The notes: a model not told the origin generated them from the sequence alone. DNA of 64,000 bases from an uncultured Lachnospiraceae bacterium (GCA_902786515.1 CADADA010000009.1:21396-85395), one strand, 5' to 3'; counted from the first letter of the stretch, positions 9,211 to 18,167 are shown. Numbers and translations: made by a program.

Positions 9211-9951
9211 ATGAGTTTGTTAGAAGTAAAAGATTTATATGTAAATGTAGAAGAAAATGAGATATTAAAAGGAATCAATCTTGAGGTTGGAAATGATGAG
9301 ACACATGTATTGATGGGACCTAACGGGACAGGAAAGTCCACACTGGGATATGCGATAACGGGCAATCCTAATTACACGGTTACATCAGGAAAGATTATGT
9401 TTGATGGTGAGGATATTACAGAGATGTCTGTGAATGAGCGTGCAAAAAAAGGAATCTTTTTATCATTCCAGAATCCTTTGGAAGTACCGGGAGTTACATT
9501 GAGTGCATTTATCAGAAGTGCACTTGAACAGAAGACCGGAAAAAGAATGAGATTGTTTGAATACAAAAAACGTCTGAGTGAGACTATGAAACTATTGTCA
9601 ATGGACGAGTCTTATGCGGACAGAGATTTAAATGTAGGATTTTCCGGCGGTGAAAAAAAGAAGGCAGAGATATTGCAGATGCTTATGTTAGAGCCAAAGC
9701 TTGCCATATTGGATGAGACGGATTCAGGACTTGATGTGGATGCGGTAAAGACAGTCTCAAACGGAATACGTATATACAAGGAACAATGCAAGGGCAGTCT
9801 TCTTATTATCACACACAGCACCAGAATTTTGGAATCACTTAAGGTGGATGCAACTCATGTTATGGAGAGTGGTGTAATAGTGAGAGATGGAGACGCATCT
9901 TTGATAAATGAAATTAACGAGAACGGATTTGAAGATATTGCAAAAGTGTGA
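9211..9951 (+). CDS. sufC: Fe-S cluster assembly ATPase SufC
   Basis: An ABC-type ATPase, 246 residues from the ATG at 9211. It partners SufB and SufD in the cytosolic SufBCD scaffold. Visible motifs are Walker A GPNGTGKST, the SufC-type signature FSGGEKKKAEI and Walker B AILDETDSGLD. A TTG at 9190 in frame would add seven residues and overlap the regulator stop, but MSLLEVKDLYV is the usual SufC start, so the ATG is preferred; the AAAGGA before it is somewhat distant. The stop overlaps an intercistronic hairpin. Confidence 0.95.
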   Translation: MSLLEVKDLYVNVEENEILKGINLEVGNDETHVLMGPNGTGKSTLGYAITGNPNYTVTSGKIMFDGEDITEMSVNERAKKGIFLSFQNPLEVPGVTLSAFIRSALEQKTGKRMRLFEYKKRLSETMKLLSMDESYADRDLNVGFSGGEKKKAEILQMLMLEPKLAILDETDSGLDVDAVKTVSNGIRIYKEQCKGSLLIITHSTRILESLKVDATHVMESGVIVRDGDASLINEINENGFEDIAKV

Positions 9952-9968
9952 AAATAAACTTTTCACAC
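9946..9968 (+). other. Intercistronic hairpin between sufC and sufB
   Basis: GTGTGAAAA (9946-9954) and TTTTCACAC (9960-9968) form a perfect 9-bp stem with a 5-nt loop, overlapping the sufC stop codon. No T-tract follows, so it is more likely an mRNA stability or processing element than a terminator. Confidence 0.6.
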
Positions 9969-9995
9969 AATAGTTTATAGAAAGGGCAGATTAGT

Positions 9996-11402
9996 GTGAA
10001 AGAAAAAAGCTATGTTGAAGATATAAATAGAAGCATCTACGATATTAAAGATGAAGAAAAGGATGCTTACAGAATTGAAGAAGGTCTGACAAAAGAGATT
10101 GTGGAAAAATTATCCTCAGAAAAAAATGACCCTGAATGGATGAAAGAATTCAGATTAAAGGCTCTTGAGACATACAACAAATTAGGAGTTCCGGATTGGG
10201 GCCCGTCGATTGAAGGACTTGATATGGAGCATATTGTTACCTATGTCAGACCAAATACAAAAATGCAGGGAAGCTGGGATGAGGTTCCACAGGATATTAA
10301 AGACACGTTTGACCGCCTCGGCATTCCGCAGGCAGAGAGAAAATCATTAGCCGGCGTGGGAGCACAGTATGATTCTGAGCTTGTTTATCATAATGTGAGA
10401 GATGATGTTGCTAAGCAGGGCGTTGTCTATACGGATATGGAAAGTGCATTGACCGGAGAGTATGCGGATATGGTAAAAGAGCATTTTATGAAACTTGTTA
10501 CTCCGGCGGACCACAAGTTTGCAGCACTCCATGGAGCAGTGTGGTCAGGTGGTTCTTTCGTGTACGTGCCAAAGGGAGTTCAGGTTGAGATTCCTTTGCA
10601 GTCATACTTCAGACTGAACGCAAAAGGCGCAGGACAATTTGAACATACTCTGATAATAGTTGATGAAGGTGCGAGTCTTCATTTTATAGAGGGATGTTCG
10701 GCTCCAAAGTACAACGTGGCAAATCTTCATGCCGGTTGTGTGGAATTGTTTGTAAAAAAGAATGCAAAACTCAGATACTCAACTATCGAAAACTGGTCAA
10801 AGAATATGTACAATCTGAACACAAAAAGAGTGATTGTAGACGAAGGCGGAACAATAGAGTGGGTTTCAGGTTCGTTTGGTTCTCATGTAAGTTACCTGTA
10901 TCCTATGAGTGTGTTAAAAGGAGATAACTCAAAGATGGAATTTACGGGAGTTACTTTTGCGGCAAACGGTCAGAATCTTGATACCGGAGCAAAAGTTGTT
11001 CACATCGGTAAGAATACTTCATCATATATGAATACGCGTTCAATCAGTAAGGGCGGAGGTATCAGTACCTTTAGAAGCAGTGTGGTTGTTAAGAAAAGTG
11101 CAAAGCATTCAAAGTCAGCTGTTTCATGCCAGTCTCTTATGCTGGATTCAGAGTCGCGCTCGGATACAATACCTGCAATGGATATCAGAACGAAGGATGC
11201 GGCAATAGGACATGAGGCAAAGATAGGAAGCATTAGTGATGATGCCGTGTTTTATCTGATGTCCAGAGGAATGAGTGAAGAGGATGCAAGAGCATTGATT
11301 GTAAGTGGATTTGCAGATAATGTATCAAAAGAGCTGCCATTGGAGTATGCAGTAGAGATGAATAACCTGATACGTCTTGAGATGGTCGGTACGGTTGGTT
11401 AG
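9996..11402 (+). CDS. sufB: Fe-S cluster scaffold protein SufB
   Basis: A 468-residue SufB, the scaffold subunit on which the cluster is built with SufC and SufD. Typical SufB blocks are present: WMKEFRLKALETYNKL, AALHGAVWSGGSFVYVPKGVQVEIPLQSYFR, GCSAPKYNVANLHAGCVEL and SRSDTIPAMDIRTKDAAIGHEAKIGSISDDAVFYLMSRG (quoted in parts). It starts with GTG at 9996, preceded by AAAGGG 9 nt upstream. The gene is 44 bp after sufC and its stop touches the sufD region. Confidence 0.96.
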   Translation: MKEKSYVEDINRSIYDIKDEEKDAYRIEEGLTKEIVEKLSSEKNDPEWMKEFRLKALETYNKLGVPDWGPSIEGLDMEHIVTYVRPNTKMQGSWDEVPQDIKDTFDRLGIPQAERKSLAGVGAQYDSELVYHNVRDDVAKQGVVYTDMESALTGEYADMVKEHFMKLVTPADHKFAALHGAVWSGGSFVYVPKGVQVEIPLQSYFRLNAKGAGQFEHTLIIVDEGASLHFIEGCSAPKYNVANLHAGCVELFVKKNAKLRYSTIENWSKNMYNLNTKRVIVDEGGTIEWVSGSFGSHVSYLYPMSVLKGDNSKMEFTGVTFAANGQNLDTGAKVVHIGKNTSSYMNTRSISKGGGISTFRSSVVVKKSAKHSKSAVSCQSLMLDSESRSDTIPAMDIRTKDAAIGHEAKIGSISDDAVFYLMSRGMSEEDARALIVSGFADNVSKELPLEYAVEMNNLIRLEMVGTVG

Positions 11403-11425
11403 TGAAAAAGGAGCGTGTGAAGAAA

Positions 11426-12316
11426 ATGGAAAAAAACAGAATCATTAATAAGCTGCCGGCAAAGACATGGTATTGGCTGAATGTAAATGAAGCAAAGCTA
11501 GAATGGAATGATGCATCAGAATTACCTGAAACCGTGATAACATCAGGAGATGAGAGTATTTGTATAGAGTCAGATAATGCATATTCTGAGAAGACAGTGA
11601 AGATTGCACCTGATAAAGGTCAGGAAGTGACAGTGTACATGGATTATCAGTTTAACGGAAATTTAGAGGTTCGTACAGAGTTGAATGCAGTTGAAGACTC
11701 CGTTATAAAACTTGTTCAGGTACAACATACAAAATCAGACTCCGTTTTGTATAATAGGATTAAAGGTGAATGTACCGGAAATGGAAGAATTGAGATTATA
11801 CAGGTACTTCTGGGTGAAGGTGACGTTTACACCGAAGATGCCATAGATTTGGTGGGTGAAGAAAGCAGCTTAAAAATTGATATAGGATATGTCGGACAAA
11901 AAAATCAAAAGACAGATATTAATGTAGTTGCAAATCATTTTGGAAAAAAGACTCTTACGGATATTACAGTTTCAGGTGCACTGCGGGATGCTGCACAAAA
12001 GACATTTAAGGGGACCATAGATTTTAAAAATGGCTCCACTGATTCAGTGGGAAATGAAAATGAAACAGTGCTGTTGCTCGGAGATGACATAGTCAACAAA
12101 TCGGTTCCGCTCATTTTATGTGCAGAAGAAAATGTGGTTGGAAATCACGGAGCGAGTATCGGTGACTTGGATGAGGATACATTATTTTATTTTGAAAGCA
12201 GAGGAATTGATAAAGAAACTGCAGAAAACATTATGGCAAATGCAGCAATCAGCAGAGTTGTTAATCTGATTCAGGATGAGTCAGTCAGGGAGAGTCTGCT
12301 GACAGAAATCAAGTAA
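11426..12316 (+). CDS. sufD: Fe-S cluster assembly protein SufD
   Basis: A SufD/SufB-like beta-helix protein of about 296 residues, shorter and more divergent than E. coli SufD, as is usual in Clostridia. The conserved C-terminal block NVVGNHGASIGDLDEDTLFYFESRGID marks the family. In-frame GTG codons at 11402 and 11417 are alternative starts; AAGGAG at 11408-11413 lies 12 nt before the ATG at 11426 and only 3 nt before the second GTG, so the exact start is uncertain. It lies between sufB and sufS in one transcription unit. Confidence 0.88.
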   Translation: MEKNRIINKLPAKTWYWLNVNEAKLEWNDASELPETVITSGDESICIESDNAYSEKTVKIAPDKGQEVTVYMDYQFNGNLEVRTELNAVEDSVIKLVQVQHTKSDSVLYNRIKGECTGNGRIEIIQVLLGEGDVYTEDAIDLVGEESSLKIDIGYVGQKNQKTDINVVANHFGKKTLTDITVSGALRDAAQKTFKGTIDFKNGSTDSVGNENETVLLLGDDIVNKSVPLILCAEENVVGNHGASIGDLDEDTLFYFESRGIDKETAENIMANAAISRVVNLIQDESVRESLLTEIK

Positions 12317-12326
12317 AGGATGGGTG

Positions 12327-13541
12327 ATGGATATGGATTATAGACAGGATTTTCCACTTATAGCAAGTGAACGGACGATTTATATTGACAATGCGGCGAC
12401 AGCGCAAAGACCGCAGTGTGTCATCGATGCGGAAATGGATTTTTACATGAACCATAATGCAAATCCTTTAAGGGGAACATATCCTTTAAGCATCGAAGCG
12501 ACTGATGTATACGAGAATGCAAGAAAAACGGTAAAGAATTTTATTAACGCCGATTCTCTGGCAGAAGTGATATTTACAAGAAACACGTCTGAAAGTATCA
12601 ATCTTGTGGCATATAGTTATGGATTGTCAAAGATTGAAGAGGGTGATGAAGTCGTAGTTTCTATTATGGAACATCACAGTAACATGCTTCCATGGCAGAT
12701 GGCAGCCAGACAAAAAAAGGCAGTTTTAAAGTATTTGTACTGCGAAAAAGATGGAAGTCTTGATATGAATAAGGTGGAATCCCTGATTACTGATAAGACA
12801 AAGTTAGTAGCAATTACACAGGTTTCAAATGTACTTGGAAGAGTTAATGACGTTAAAACGATTGCAGAGATTGCTCATAAAAGAGGCGCAGTTATCGTAG
12901 TAGACGGAGCACAAAGTATTCCGCATATGCCGGTTGATGTTAAGGAACTGGATGTTGATTTCTTCGCTTTTTCCGGACATAAACTGTATGGACCTATGGG
13001 AATTGGTGTGTTATATGGAAAAAAAGAACTTTTAGAAGAAATGCCGCCTTTTCTGACAGGTGGAGAGATGATAGATTCAGTTACGATTGACGGAGCGGTA
13101 TATGCAGAGCTTCCTCATAAATTTGAAGCCGGTACTGTGAATGCAGCCGGAGCGGCAGGACTTGATGCAGCAATCCGTTATGTTCAGTCTGTGGGTTATG
13201 ATTATATGAGAGAAAGAGAACTTGCCGTGACGGACAGAGCAGTGAAAGGGTTACTGGATATTCCGCATGTTCATGTAATTGGTTCTGAGAAAGCTGACGA
13301 ACATACCGGAATTGTCACGTTTACGGTGGATGATGTACATCCCCATGACGTAAGTGAGGTATTGATATCAGATGGAGTATCAGTAAGAGCAGGACATCAC
13401 TGCGCACAGCCGCTTCTTAGTTATCTTGGCGTAAATGCTACTACAAGGGCAAGCTTTATGTTTTACAACACGGAAAAGGAAGTGGACGCATTTCTGGCAA
13501 GTGTTAAAACTGTAAGAGAGAGGTTAGGATATCATGAGTAG
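12327..13541 (+). CDS. sufS: Cysteine desulfurase SufS
   Basis: A PLP-dependent group II cysteine desulfurase of 404 residues that provides sulfur to SufU and SufBCD. The PLP-binding lysine is in FSGHKLYGP, the histidine segment is IMEHHSNMLPWQ, and the active cysteine is in VRAGHHCAQP. The ATG at 12327 is chosen over a GTG one codon earlier because AAAGGA stands 6 nt before it. The 3' end overlaps sufU by 8 nt (ATGAGTAG), indicating translational coupling. Confidence 0.96.
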   Translation: MDMDYRQDFPLIASERTIYIDNAATAQRPQCVIDAEMDFYMNHNANPLRGTYPLSIEATDVYENARKTVKNFINADSLAEVIFTRNTSESINLVAYSYGLSKIEEGDEVVVSIMEHHSNMLPWQMAARQKKAVLKYLYCEKDGSLDMNKVESLITDKTKLVAITQVSNVLGRVNDVKTIAEIAHKRGAVIVVDGAQSIPHMPVDVKELDVDFFAFSGHKLYGPMGIGVLYGKKELLEEMPPFLTGGEMIDSVTIDGAVYAELPHKFEAGTVNAAGAAGLDAAIRYVQSVGYDYMRERELAVTDRAVKGLLDIPHVHVIGSEKADEHTGIVTFTVDDVHPHDVSEVLISDGVSVRAGHHCAQPLLSYLGVNATTRASFMFYNTEKEVDAFLASVKTVRERLGYHE

Positions 13542-13959
13542 TAATATATATAATGAAATTTTAACAGAACATAATATCAGACCTGAGTTTAAATATGATA
13601 TGGAAGATGCAGATATTGTGCTGGAGGGTGTTAATCCAAGCTGTGGTGATAATATCTGGCTCAAGCTGAAGCTGGATGGTGATGTCATAGCCGATGGTTC
13701 ATTTATCGGAACTGGATGTGCCATTTCACAGGCATCGGCTGATATTATGCTCGGAATGATTATTGGAAAGAAAAAAGATGAAGCACTTCAGATGGCAGAA
13801 CTTTTTATGAAGATGATTAAAGGTGAAGCTACGGATGAAGAGATAGACAGTCTTGAAGAAGCGTCAGCGTTAAAGGATATTGCACACATGCCGGCAAGGG
13901 TGAAGTGTGCCGTACTGGGATGGAGAACACTCAAGGAAGCAATAGACAATTCTCTGTAA
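13534..13959 (+). CDS. sufU: SufU, zinc-dependent sulfur acceptor
   Basis: A 141-residue IscU/SufU-fold protein that in Gram-positives takes sulfur from SufS. Zinc-ligand positions are visible as the CGD of NPSCGDN, the cysteine of GTGCAISQAS and the cysteine of ARVKCAVLGW; the 18-20 residue insertion typical of SufU is present between the second and third cysteine regions. It is coupled to sufS and is the last suf gene. Confidence 0.95.
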   Translation: MSSNIYNEILTEHNIRPEFKYDMEDADIVLEGVNPSCGDNIWLKLKLDGDVIADGSFIGTGCAISQASADIMLGMIIGKKKDEALQMAELFMKMIKGEATDEEIDSLEEASALKDIAHMPARVKCAVLGWRTLKEAIDNSL

Positions 13960-14013
13960 TTGATGGTATAATGTGTTTAAAAGGATTTTTTGGAATGGGA
14001 AGGAAAACACGTT

Positions 14014-14985
14014 ATGGAAAAAGAAAAATTTATGGGGATGGTAGAGTATCTTAGAGGAAAGAATGTATTTGTCCAGACACATAATTTCCCTGATCCTGAT
14101 GCTATTGGAGCAGGAGCGGGACTTGTCGGATTATTAAAGCATTTTGGTATAGATTCTACACTTTGTTATGTAGGCCAGATTGACAGAGTTAATACAAAAA
14201 AAATGACAGAGCTGTGTAAAATCAGTTTGTATCCCGAAGAAAAACTGCCTGTGGAGATGAAATCAGAAGACCCGATTATCTGTGTTGATTCGCAGAAAGG
14301 CGGGGGAAATATATTGGATTTACCGGGAGATGAGATTGCCTGCATTGACCATCATCCGTTAGTGGGCGGTGAGGATTATATTTATCTTGATGTGAGACAG
14401 GTTGGAAGCTGCAGTACGATTATTGCAGGATACTATTCAGAGCTAGGAATCCAGCCGGATGAATTAACGGCAACTGCGATGCTTTACGGACTTAAGATGG
14501 ATACTATGCATTTTACAAGAGGTGTTACTCCGTATGATATAGATATGTATGCGTTTTTGTATCCGTATGCTTCTAATGAAATATTGACAGATTTATCAAT
14601 TAACAGTATTGAGCTGGATGATTTGAAAGCGTATGGTTCGGCTATTGAGAACATATATGTATACGATAAAATCGGATTTGTAGGGATTCCTTTTGCCTGT
14701 CCTGATGCCCAGATAGCTATTATAGCTGATTTTATTCTGGCATTGGAGGAGGTCGATGTTGCAGTAATTTATGCAACCCGTACAGATGGAATCAAATTCT
14801 CAGTCCGTTCAGAGATTAAATCAGTAGATGCAGGAAAATTGGTGGTTAAGGCTATATCTGATATCGGTTTCGGCGGCGGTCATGCATTTATGGCAGGCGG
14901 ATTCATACCTGAAAAGAATGTGGAACAATTGGGAGAACGTATTGATGAAGAAATTCGAGGCAGATTTTTAAAGCATATTGTATAA
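14014..14985 (+). CDS. DHH family phosphoesterase (NrnA-like)
   Basis: A 323-residue DHH/DHHA1 phosphoesterase. Motifs are HNFPDPDAIGAG (first metal site), CVDSQKGG and IDHHPL (the DHH triad), with the C-terminal glycine-rich GFGGGHAFMAGGF of the DHHA1 domain. Relatives degrade nano-RNA, pAp or cyclic dinucleotides; which substrate applies here cannot be told. The ATG at 14014 is preferred over an upstream TTG at 13990 because GGAAGGA lies about 10 nt before it. It lies 54 bp after sufU and may be co-transcribed. Confidence 0.85.
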   Translation: MEKEKFMGMVEYLRGKNVFVQTHNFPDPDAIGAGAGLVGLLKHFGIDSTLCYVGQIDRVNTKKMTELCKISLYPEEKLPVEMKSEDPIICVDSQKGGGNILDLPGDEIACIDHHPLVGGEDYIYLDVRQVGSCSTIIAGYYSELGIQPDELTATAMLYGLKMDTMHFTRGVTPYDIDMYAFLYPYASNEILTDLSINSIELDDLKAYGSAIENIYVYDKIGFVGIPFACPDAQIAIIADFILALEEVDVAVIYATRTDGIKFSVRSEIKSVDAGKLVVKAISDIGFGGGHAFMAGGFIPEKNVEQLGERIDEEIRGRFLKHIV

Positions 14986-15014
14986 ACAGGTTTTATGGAA
15001 AGGATTGACTGCCT

Positions 15015-15488
15015 ATGACAAAAATACTTGTCGTATCTGACTCTCATGGTACAACTGAACATATGACACAGGCAGTCAGAGATTCTATGCCTGATATGAT
15101 GATACATCTTGGTGACGGATGGCATGACGCTGTAAAGATAAGATATCAGTTTCCGGATTTATATGTTGTGCAGGTTCCCGGAAATTGTGATTATGTGGAT
15201 GACGATTTGGAAAAACTGATTGAGATTGAAGGAAAACGAATTTTTATATGTCACGGACACCAATTTAGTGTAAAGATGGGGTATGGAAGAGTGTTGCAGG
15301 AGGCACTTGAAAAGAAAGCGGATATTCTTTTGTGCGGTCATACTCATGTGGTATGTCAGGATTATTATAAGGGCATGGCGGTTTTAAATCCCGGTACCAT
15401 TGGAGATGTAAAGGAACCGGGAAGACCGACATATGGAATTATAGAGATTAATAAGGGCAAGATTAATATTGAGGCATGGTGTCTGTAG
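15015..15488 (+). CDS. YfcE/MJ0936-type metallophosphoesterase
   Basis: A 157-residue calcineurin-like phosphodiesterase. The metal-binding motifs appear in order: SDSHG, HLGDG, GNCDY, CHGHQF and CGHTHV. Members hydrolyse phosphodiesters; the physiological substrate is unknown. It follows the DHH gene after 29 bp and is probably in the same transcript. Its last 26 bp overlap the end of a convergent gene on the other strand. Confidence 0.88.
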   Translation: MTKILVVSDSHGTTEHMTQAVRDSMPDMMIHLGDGWHDAVKIRYQFPDLYVVQVPGNCDYVDDDLEKLIEIEGKRIFICHGHQFSVKMGYGRVLQEALEKKADILLCGHTHVVCQDYYKGMAVLNPGTIGDVKEPGRPTYGIIEINKGKINIEAWCL

Positions 15489-15930
15489 GTGTCAGAAATT
15501 TTTCCCATTCCTCTACATCACAGTCCCCACGTACCTTCATGACATAGGTGTGATCTTCCGTATCGATTTCAATCCCGTATATTTCACCGGTTTTAGTTAT
15601 CCCGTATATTGTACAGTTTTCCAAGTCTTTAAGAACTTCATTGTATTTCTCTGATTGAATTTCCTTGTCTTCGACAGAATCAGAAAGATTGCCATCGGCA
15701 TCATATACTTTATATCCTTCTTCTACCAATGAAATAATAGTTCCTTCCGGTATTGTAAGTTTCAGATTATTTGTACGCATATCGCGAATGTCACGGTTCG
15801 TACTGTTAGACGATAAAATCGTAACATTGTCAAGAATTGCATAAAATGAATGTGTATCCTGAACCATTTCTCCAATATATGAATTCTTAAAATCAAAATT
15901 GTTTAATTCGTTTTTTGTAATATATCCCAT
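15463..15930 (-). CDS. Hypothetical acidic protein
   Basis: A 155-residue acidic soluble protein with no signal peptide or membrane segment and no family I recognise. The frame is closed by a stop just before the ATG at 15930, so this start (or a later one) is forced, yet no good ribosome site precedes it. A fine GAAAGGAG lies 29-36 nt upstream but serves an out-of-frame ATG. The 3' end is convergent with, and overlaps by 26 bp, the metallophosphoesterase gene. Confidence 0.6.
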   Translation of the reverse strand: MGYITKNELNNFDFKNSYIGEMVQDTHSFYAILDNVTILSSNSTNRDIRDMRTNNLKLTIPEGTIISLVEEGYKVYDADGNLSDSVEDKEIQSEKYNEVLKDLENCTIYGITKTGEIYGIEIDTEDHTYVMKVRGDCDVEEWEKFLTPTDTMPQY

Positions 15931-16054
15931 AAATTATAACAGTTACTATTCTGTAACATACTCCTTTCTGATATAGTACTCATGAAATCTGCTCAATTAT
16001 ATTATGAGCATAAATGATTATAACATATTCCGGAAAAAAAATTCAAGGAGGGTA

Positions 16055-16098
16055 TTGACAAATTATTTATCGAAGTATATTATATGATATATAATATA
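16055..16098 (+). promoter_or_regulatory. Promoter with palindromic PadR-type operator
   Basis: TTGACA (16055-16060) and TATTAT (16078-16083) are 17 bp apart. A perfect palindrome with 10-bp arms (TATATTATAT at 16076-16085 and ATATAATATA at 16089-16098) covers the -10, a natural site for autorepression by the PadR protein encoded just downstream. Confidence 0.6.
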
Positions 16099-16138
16099 TA
16101 AAACAAAATAATAATATATAAAAGAAAGGAGTATATGT

Positions 16139-16453
16139 ATGACATTTACGACAGGTGCAGCACTTCTGGATGCCATCGTATTGGCGGTAGTTTCTAAAGA
16201 ATCAGAAGGTAGTTATGGTTACAAGATTACACAGGATGTCAAGGAAATCATTGATGTATCAGAATCTACACTATATCCGGTTCTAAGAAGATTACAGAAG
16301 GATGACTGCTTATCAAATTATGACAGGCAATGTGACGGAAGAAACCGAAGATATTACAAAGTGACGGAGAGAGGAAATGCACAGCTGAATTTGTATAAAT
16401 CAGAGTGGAGTGATTACTCTTCCAAGATTTCATCATTATTACTGGCAAATTGA
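16139..16453 (+). CDS. PadR family transcriptional regulator
   Basis: A 104-residue PadR winged-helix protein: LLDAIVLAVVSKESEGSYGYKI is the first helix pair, VSESTLYPVLRRLQKDDCL the recognition helix, and the wing follows with RNRRYYKVTERG. It is of the short PadR-s2 type. GAAAGGAG precedes the ATG. It heads a three-gene unit with a DUF1700-type membrane protein and a DUF4097-type protein, a common Firmicute envelope-stress arrangement; the target is probably its own operon. Confidence 0.9.
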   Translation: MTFTTGAALLDAIVLAVVSKESEGSYGYKITQDVKEIIDVSESTLYPVLRRLQKDDCLSNYDRQCDGRNRRYYKVTERGNAQLNLYKSEWSDYSSKISSLLLAN

Positions 16454-16511
16454 AGTAATGCAAAACAGTTCATAAATAGTTGTGAAAATAGTAGAGAAAG
16501 GAATTTGATAT

Positions 16512-17129
16512 ATGAAACGAAGGGAATTTATGAAACAATTGGAGGATAGGCTTGTTGACCTGTCTCCGAATGACAGACAGGAGGCACTTAGTTATTATCA
16601 GGATTATCTGGATGATGCTGGAATCGGTATGGAAGATAGTGTTCCTGAAGAAATCGGGTCACCGGAAGATATTTCGAAGCAGATTATTCGTTCTATTCTG
16701 AATCCGGATACTGATTTTATGGCAGAGGAAAATGTTAGTGAGAAAACTCCTGCAAGATATATTAAGGTAGAAAAAAAGAAAGAACAAAAAAATGGGATGG
16801 ATGACAGAAATACAAAGATAGTATTGATTGTTTTAATTGTACTTGCGACATCACCGATTTGGACGTCTGTCTTAGGCGTGGCGTTAGGAATTATAGCTGC
16901 AGATATTGGACTTATTGTAGGCGGAATATCTATGGCGGTGCTTGGTATTTCAATTATCGTGTCACAGATGGCTGCGGGAACAGGACTTGTTGTTACAGGT
17001 ATAGCATGCATTATCACAGCTATTGGTGTGCTGTTGGGTGCTGCCATCGTTAATATATTAAATGTATTTGTGCCATGGATTATCGGAGTGATATCTGAAT
17101 TCGTAAATGGCGAGAAAGGAGTGGCATAG
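16512..17129 (+). CDS. DUF1700/HAAS-type membrane protein
   Basis: A 205-residue protein. Residues 1-65 form the helical HAAS/DUF1700 domain (REFMKQLEDRLVDLSPNDRQEALSYYQDYLDDAG). The C-terminal half (about 100-195) has three or four glycine- and isoleucine-rich membrane helices. Relatives occur next to PadR regulators and DUF4097 proteins; the biochemical role is not established. It begins 58 bp after padR and ends with a 1-nt overlap with the next gene. Confidence 0.85.
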   Translation: MKRREFMKQLEDRLVDLSPNDRQEALSYYQDYLDDAGIGMEDSVPEEIGSPEDISKQIIRSILNPDTDFMAEENVSEKTPARYIKVEKKKEQKNGMDDRNTKIVLIVLIVLATSPIWTSVLGVALGIIAADIGLIVGGISMAVLGISIIVSQMAAGTGLVVTGIACIITAIGVLLGAAIVNILNVFVPWIIGVISEFVNGEKGVA

Positions 17130-17995
17130 TGAAGAAATTTACTAAGACAGCCTTAACGGTTGGAATTACATTATTCATTATAGGAATTGTATGCTGTGTA
17201 TCAGGTACGCTTATAGGAGTAGAGATAGAGCCTGTCAGGGAAGCAATATTAAGCAGAGTTGATGGTATTCTCGGAAACATACACATTAGAGGAACTGATT
17301 TAGAGATTAAAAACCCACAGACAGAACCCGTCAAATTAGAAGAAAAATATAATCTTCTGGTAGAAGTTGGAGCCTGTGATATGGAAATAAAAAAATCATT
17401 AGATGACACATTTTATGTGGATGGAGATACTACTTATATTAAATGGGAAGTTGATGATGATGCAAAAGAGGTAAGGGTCGCAGGAAATAACAAATTGTTG
17501 GATGGTAATTTTAAAAGTGTTGGAAAAACAATCATACATGTTCCGGATGGGTACTGCTTCGATAAGGTAGAAGTTGAAGTCGGAGCCGGAGAATTAACCG
17601 TAGATTATGTAGAAGGAAATGAATTCACACTGGATTTAAGTGCGGGAGAAATGACAGTGAACGACATCATCTGTGATAAAATTAATGCAGATATCAGTGC
17701 AGGAGAGATGAGTTTTAACAACATTTCAACCGACATCCTAAAGGCTGATTGCAGTGGTGGACAGATATCGCTGGAAGGAGATATTAAAGATGAGGCGGAT
17801 ATAGATTGTTCAATGGGTGAAGTCAGACTGGAACTTGAGAGAGGAAAAAATGAATATAACTATGAAGTTGATTGCTCAATGGGTGAAGTGCAAATTGACG
17901 GACAATCACTTAGAAACGGACACATAGATAATGATGCAGATACTGATATAAAAGTTGACTGCTCAATGGGTGAAATTAATATTGATACAAAGTAA
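17129..17995 (+). CDS. DUF4097-type beta-repeat membrane-anchored protein
   Basis: A 288-residue protein with one N-terminal membrane segment (about 8-30) followed by a beta-solenoid-like region of short repeats: CDMEIKK, GAGELTVDY, SAGEMTVND, SAGEMSFNN, SGGQISLEG, CSMGEVRLE, CSMGEVQID, CSMGEINID. This is the DUF4097 pattern, probably displayed outside the membrane. It starts at a GTG that overlaps the previous stop by one base, with AAAGGAG upstream, so it is translationally coupled to the DUF1700 gene. Confidence 0.85.
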   Translation: MKKFTKTALTVGITLFIIGIVCCVSGTLIGVEIEPVREAILSRVDGILGNIHIRGTDLEIKNPQTEPVKLEEKYNLLVEVGACDMEIKKSLDDTFYVDGDTTYIKWEVDDDAKEVRVAGNNKLLDGNFKSVGKTIIHVPDGYCFDKVEVEVGAGELTVDYVEGNEFTLDLSAGEMTVNDIICDKINADISAGEMSFNNISTDILKADCSGGQISLEGDIKDEADIDCSMGEVRLELERGKNEYNYEVDCSMGEVQIDGQSLRNGHIDNDADTDIKVDCSMGEINIDTK

Positions 17996-18002
17996 AACAG
18001 AG

Positions 18003-18043
18003 ATAAGACACTTTTGGTTATGCCAATAAGTGTCTTATTTGTA
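18003..18043 (+). terminator. Rho-independent terminator
   Basis: ATAAGACACTT (18003-18013) pairs with AAGTGTCTTAT (18028-18038), followed by TTGTATT. It separates the PadR module from the thiopeptide cluster. Confidence 0.8.
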
Positions 18044-18057
18044 TTATAGTAACGATT

Positions 18058-18093
18058 AATTGCAATTCACGACAGAAAATTGCAATTCACGAC
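18058..18093 (+). promoter_or_regulatory. Paired direct repeats, probable LytTR-type operator
   Basis: The 16-base word AATTGCAATTCACGAC occurs twice, at 18058-18073 and 18078-18093, exactly 20 bp apart and ending 7 bp before a -35 box. Pairs of short direct repeats spaced by about two helical turns upstream of the -35 are the usual sites of LytTR regulators such as ComE and PlnC in bacteriocin systems. A LytTR regulator gene lies at the end of this cluster (30061-30756). That this protein binds here is inference. Confidence 0.6.
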
Positions 18094-18100
18094 GTGAAAA

Positions 18101-18129
18101 TTGACAAATAGTTTCCAATAACATATGAT
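18101..18129 (+). promoter_or_regulatory. Promoter of the thiopeptide exporter genes
   Basis: TTGACA (18101-18106) and TATGAT (18124-18129) with a 17-bp spacer. It lies directly downstream of the direct repeats and about 40 bp before the ABC ATPase gene. Confidence 0.75.
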
Positions 18130-18167
18130 GGTTTTGTTGATTTAACACAGAGTTAGGGAGATTAATT

